Below are positions 55,647 through 57,208 of a stretch of DNA of 57,208 bases, one piece after another. The DNA comes from an uncultured Acetatifactor sp. Lineage in GTDB: Bacteria; Bacillota; Clostridia; Lachnospirales; Lachnospiraceae. The position numbers and the translations under genes are program-made. Location of the stretch: contig CAJUIA010000027.1 in the NCBI GenBank assembly GCA_910586485.1, positions 1 to 57,208 of the forward strand, in the 5' to 3' direction. The stretch's first letter is position 1, and every line of letters starts with the position of its first letter. Under the pieces are notes generated by a model that had not been told where the DNA came from, did not search any database, and saw only the letters and a program-made list of their open reading frames with translations.

Positions 55647-55964
55647 TTATCTCACATCCCTGCTTTTCTGTTTCTTACTTAAAGCTTTTTGAATAATCTC
55701 ATCCACATTACTTTCCTTTACTTTTCCTCCTTCATATTTCTGAACTTGAAGCACTGCCTGTTTTGATAATTCCTCTTCATGTTCCTGTTCCATAAACAAT
55801 TCTTTTAAGCTTTCTGAATCTAAAGCCGCTTTCAAAACCTGTATTGCATATTCGGAAATATTATCCCACCCGCCATACAGATTTCTTACTGCACAATCAA
55901 TCTGCTGGTAATTTAAAGGCTCTCCCATTCTTTCTTGTTCACTAAAGATACCAATATTTTCCAT
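55647..55964 (-). pseudogene. C-terminal fragment resembling a DUF6036-type nucleotidyltransferase
   Basis: 105 codons starting MENIGIFSEQERMGEPL, with NYQQIDCAVRNLYGGWDNIS and a C-terminal SNVDEIIQKAL. From memory, this matches the C-terminal region of DUF6036 nucleotidyltransferases found beside HTH antitoxin-like regulators. The catalytic core (GG..AD motifs) is missing. The N-terminal fragment of the same kind of protein lies directly upstream in another frame, so this is most likely one gene with an internal out-of-frame deletion. Confidence 0.5.
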
Positions 55965-56043
55965 TTTTCTTACGAAACTCTTTTTCTAGTTTCTTTAAAT
56001 AATAGTCCAGATTTTCTTTGGTAAAACCTTTCTCAACAGACAT
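55942..56043 (-). pseudogene. N-terminal fragment of the same nucleotidyltransferase-like gene
   Basis: 33 codons beginning MSVEKGFTKENLDYYLKKLE, typical of the start of such proteins, then a shift and stop after NGKYWYL. Its ATG overlaps the end of the HTH gene by 11 bp, the coupling expected of a toxin-antitoxin pair. It runs 23 nt into the C-terminal fragment in a different frame. Confidence 0.5.
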
Positions 56044-56620
56044 TCCTTATCTCGCTTTCTATAATATTAAACCTCAAAAATTCAGGAATCGCTTCTTTCA
56101 GACATTGTTCTTTCTTATCAAGGGAATCATCCAGTTTTGCAGCAAGAATGATATCCTTTGGATATAACGGCTCCGACAGCTTACAGTTCCTTATATCTTC
56201 GTAATCATTACACAGTGGAAGTTTATTTTCCCTGCTTAAGTAATCTACCATAGCCAAAAGATAAAAACTTTCCCGGTACCATTGCCGTTCCCAATAAGTC
56301 CTTATTTGATTTTCTTTTAAAATATCAATAATAAAGTCTATATCCCCTTTATCTTTTACTAAATGACAGATATTACTTTTATATATTTCAAAATCTCTTA
56401 AATTTGAAGCATTTTCATCTTCCTTAAAACATTCTGTCAAAAGTTCTTCCATTGTCACATGAAGCGTACTCGCTAATTTATATATTGTTTCTGCCGTACA
56501 TTTTTCAATCCTGGTTTTTCCTTTCACAATATCTGACAATGTAGTATATGGTACATGGCTTTCCTTAGCACACTGATAAACGGAAAGCTGCCTTTCCTTT
56601 AACAAACTCATCAATTCCAT
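56033..56620 (-). CDS. HTH (Cro/C1-type) regulator, antitoxin-like
   Basis: 195-residue protein. The N-terminal helix-turn-helix domain (about 1-62) has YQCAKESHVPYTTLSDIVKG and the C-terminal part (about 75-195) is helical with IYKSNICHLVKDKGDIDFII. The organisation resembles regulators paired with nucleotidyltransferase toxins. It starts at 56620 with GGAG upstream and is driven by a perfect promoter containing a palindrome, suggesting autoregulation. The partner gene downstream is broken, so the antitoxin role may be vestigial. Confidence 0.75.
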   Translation of the reverse strand: MELMSLLKERQLSVYQCAKESHVPYTTLSDIVKGKTRIEKCTAETIYKLASTLHVTMEELLTECFKEDENASNLRDFEIYKSNICHLVKDKGDIDFIIDILKENQIRTYWERQWYRESFYLLAMVDYLSRENKLPLCNDYEDIRNCKLSEPLYPKDIILAAKLDDSLDKKEQCLKEAIPEFLRFNIIESEIRNVC

Positions 56621-56656
56621 TTCTCATTCTCCATTTCATGAATTCTTTTTCTACTA

Positions 56657-56685
56657 ATTATAACGGTATATCGTTATAGTGTCAA
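56657..56685 (-). promoter_or_regulatory. Perfect promoter with internal operator palindrome
   Basis: On the minus strand, TTGACA, 17 nt, TATAAT, both perfect. The spacer holds a near-perfect 20-bp palindrome (56659-56678), arms TATAACG and CGTTATA. This is the likely binding site of the HTH protein it drives. Confidence 0.85.
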
Positions 56686-56710
56686 GAAATGAAAATCTAA
56701 TACATAATAT

Positions 56711-56757
56711 CAAAAAACCCCTGCAAGTAACATTTTCAAGCTACTTACAAGGGGTTC
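56711..56757 (-). terminator. Terminator for a transcript from the right
   Basis: On the minus strand, AACCCCTTGTAAGTA pairs with TTACTTGCAGGGGTT (one mismatch region), then TTTTTTG. Confidence 0.85.
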
Positions 56758-56795
56758 TTCATTCAAAATAACCAAGCAAACTTCGCCTTATGCAT

Positions 56796-56909
56796 TCATC
56801 TGCTTTGCAAACTTTTTGACGGAATGCCGGATTTATGCGGGGTTGAGGAATATTTCATTCCCTGTTTACCAAATTTTGCGTTAGTAGAGTTTTTCTGTCC
56901 TTCAATTTC
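56796..56909 (-). pseudogene. Protein-like frame without start
   Basis: Reads EIEGQKNSTNAKFGKQGMKY and ends SKSLQSR, bounded upstream by TAG and downstream by TGA. No start codon or ribosome site fits except an internal ATG. It looks like a fragment of a decayed gene, family unknown. Confidence 0.3.
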
Positions 56910-56943
56910 CTAATCAAAGCAGGTAATTTTCAAAATTAGTAAA

Positions 56944-56969
56944 GCATATTTTAAATTGGTAAAATATGC
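56944..56969. other. Inverted repeat
   Basis: GCATATTTT and AAAATATGC, perfect 9-bp arms with an 8-nt spacer, in the intergenic part of the AT-rich right end. Possible operator or stem-loop. Confidence 0.5.
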
Positions 56970-57095
56970 ACCAACTTAAAACATCTTTTCTCAAAACTTT
57001 CTTTTCAACATTTCGATTTATTTAACTTTCTCTGCTTTTGGTACTTGTATACTCCGATACCGCAGAATTACCTGTCTGATATGGATGAGCTGTTC

Positions 57096-57208
57096 CTAAC
57101 CAACAGCCATTATTCCCGATACATCTACATATTGACCAAACGCATCTATAAATTGATTGAATAAATCTTCTATCTGTTCGTAAGATGCTTCTTTTGCCAC
57201 ATCAAAAA
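57096..57208 (-). CDS. Possible C-terminus of a gene continuing past the right edge
   Basis: The minus frame reads FDVAKEASYEQIEDLFNQFI and ends SGIMAVG with TAG. It is open to the edge and protein-like. A plus frame over the same bases (ending near 57164, with QNYLSDMDELFLTNSHYSRY) is also open, so the strand is uncertain. No family recognised. Confidence 0.35.
   Translation of the reverse strand, partial: FDVAKEASYEQIEDLFNQFIDAFGQYVDVSGIMAVG

Overview
The window looks like a chromosomal segment from a Gram-positive anaerobe of the Clostridia, most likely family Lachnospiraceae. The grounds are strong AGGAGG-type ribosome sites, many lipobox-bearing substrate-binding lipoproteins, DUF3899 proteins, PD-(D/E)XK transposase remnants, and a tmRNA tag ending in LALAA. 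The species cannot be named from sequence alone.

Layout. Positions 1-302: a strong promoter and a non-coding leader that run off the left edge and resemble an rRNA operon leader. 519-5526 (minus): a small lipoprotein, then an apparent operon of a membrane protein, a response regulator, a histidine kinase and the GTPase HflX. 5630-9227 (minus): housekeeping trans-translation and RNA decay genes (ssrA, smpB, rnr) and secG. 9312-28942: two paralogous oligopeptide-type ABC operons pointing away from each other. 28996-36362: a LEEK-repeat coiled-coil gene, eno, an Fe-S aldo/keto reductase, a transposase remnant, gpmI, a cation diffusion facilitator and a YgjP-like metallopeptidase. 36499-51390 (minus): a propeller/solute-binding fusion, a MacB-like membrane protein, an HlyD-like adaptor, two sugar-type permeases, a second propeller/solute-binding fusion, a PHP phosphoesterase, and an FtsX/ATPase ABC exporter. 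51555-54854 (plus): a very large double GT-C glycosyltransferase. From 54855 to the right edge the sequence turns AT-rich and holds small, broken or mobile-looking genes: zinc-ribbon proteins, split ORFs, and an HTH regulator with a deleted nucleotidyltransferase partner.

Main discovery candidate: between the two divergent Opp operons lies one tyrosine recombinase gene flanked by about 177-bp inverted repeats that are about 98% identical (18260-18436 and 19825-20000). The repeats cover the -10 box, the 5' leader with a predicted attenuator, the ribosome site and the first codons of each oppA-like lipoprotein. The 1.39-kb segment between them carries a perfect -35 box (TTGACA) at its left end only, so the left operon has a consensus promoter and the right one does not. 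Inversion by the encoded recombinase would carry the strong promoter to the other operon. This would be a two-way, mutually exclusive switch between two peptide-uptake systems. The inversion itself is inferred, not observed.

Both Opp systems are odd in the same way. Their ATPases carry long coiled-coil insertions between the Q-loop and the signature motif, and their OppC permeases carry 230-350-residue extracytoplasmic insertions after the first membrane helix. Both operons end in a DUF3899 membrane protein.
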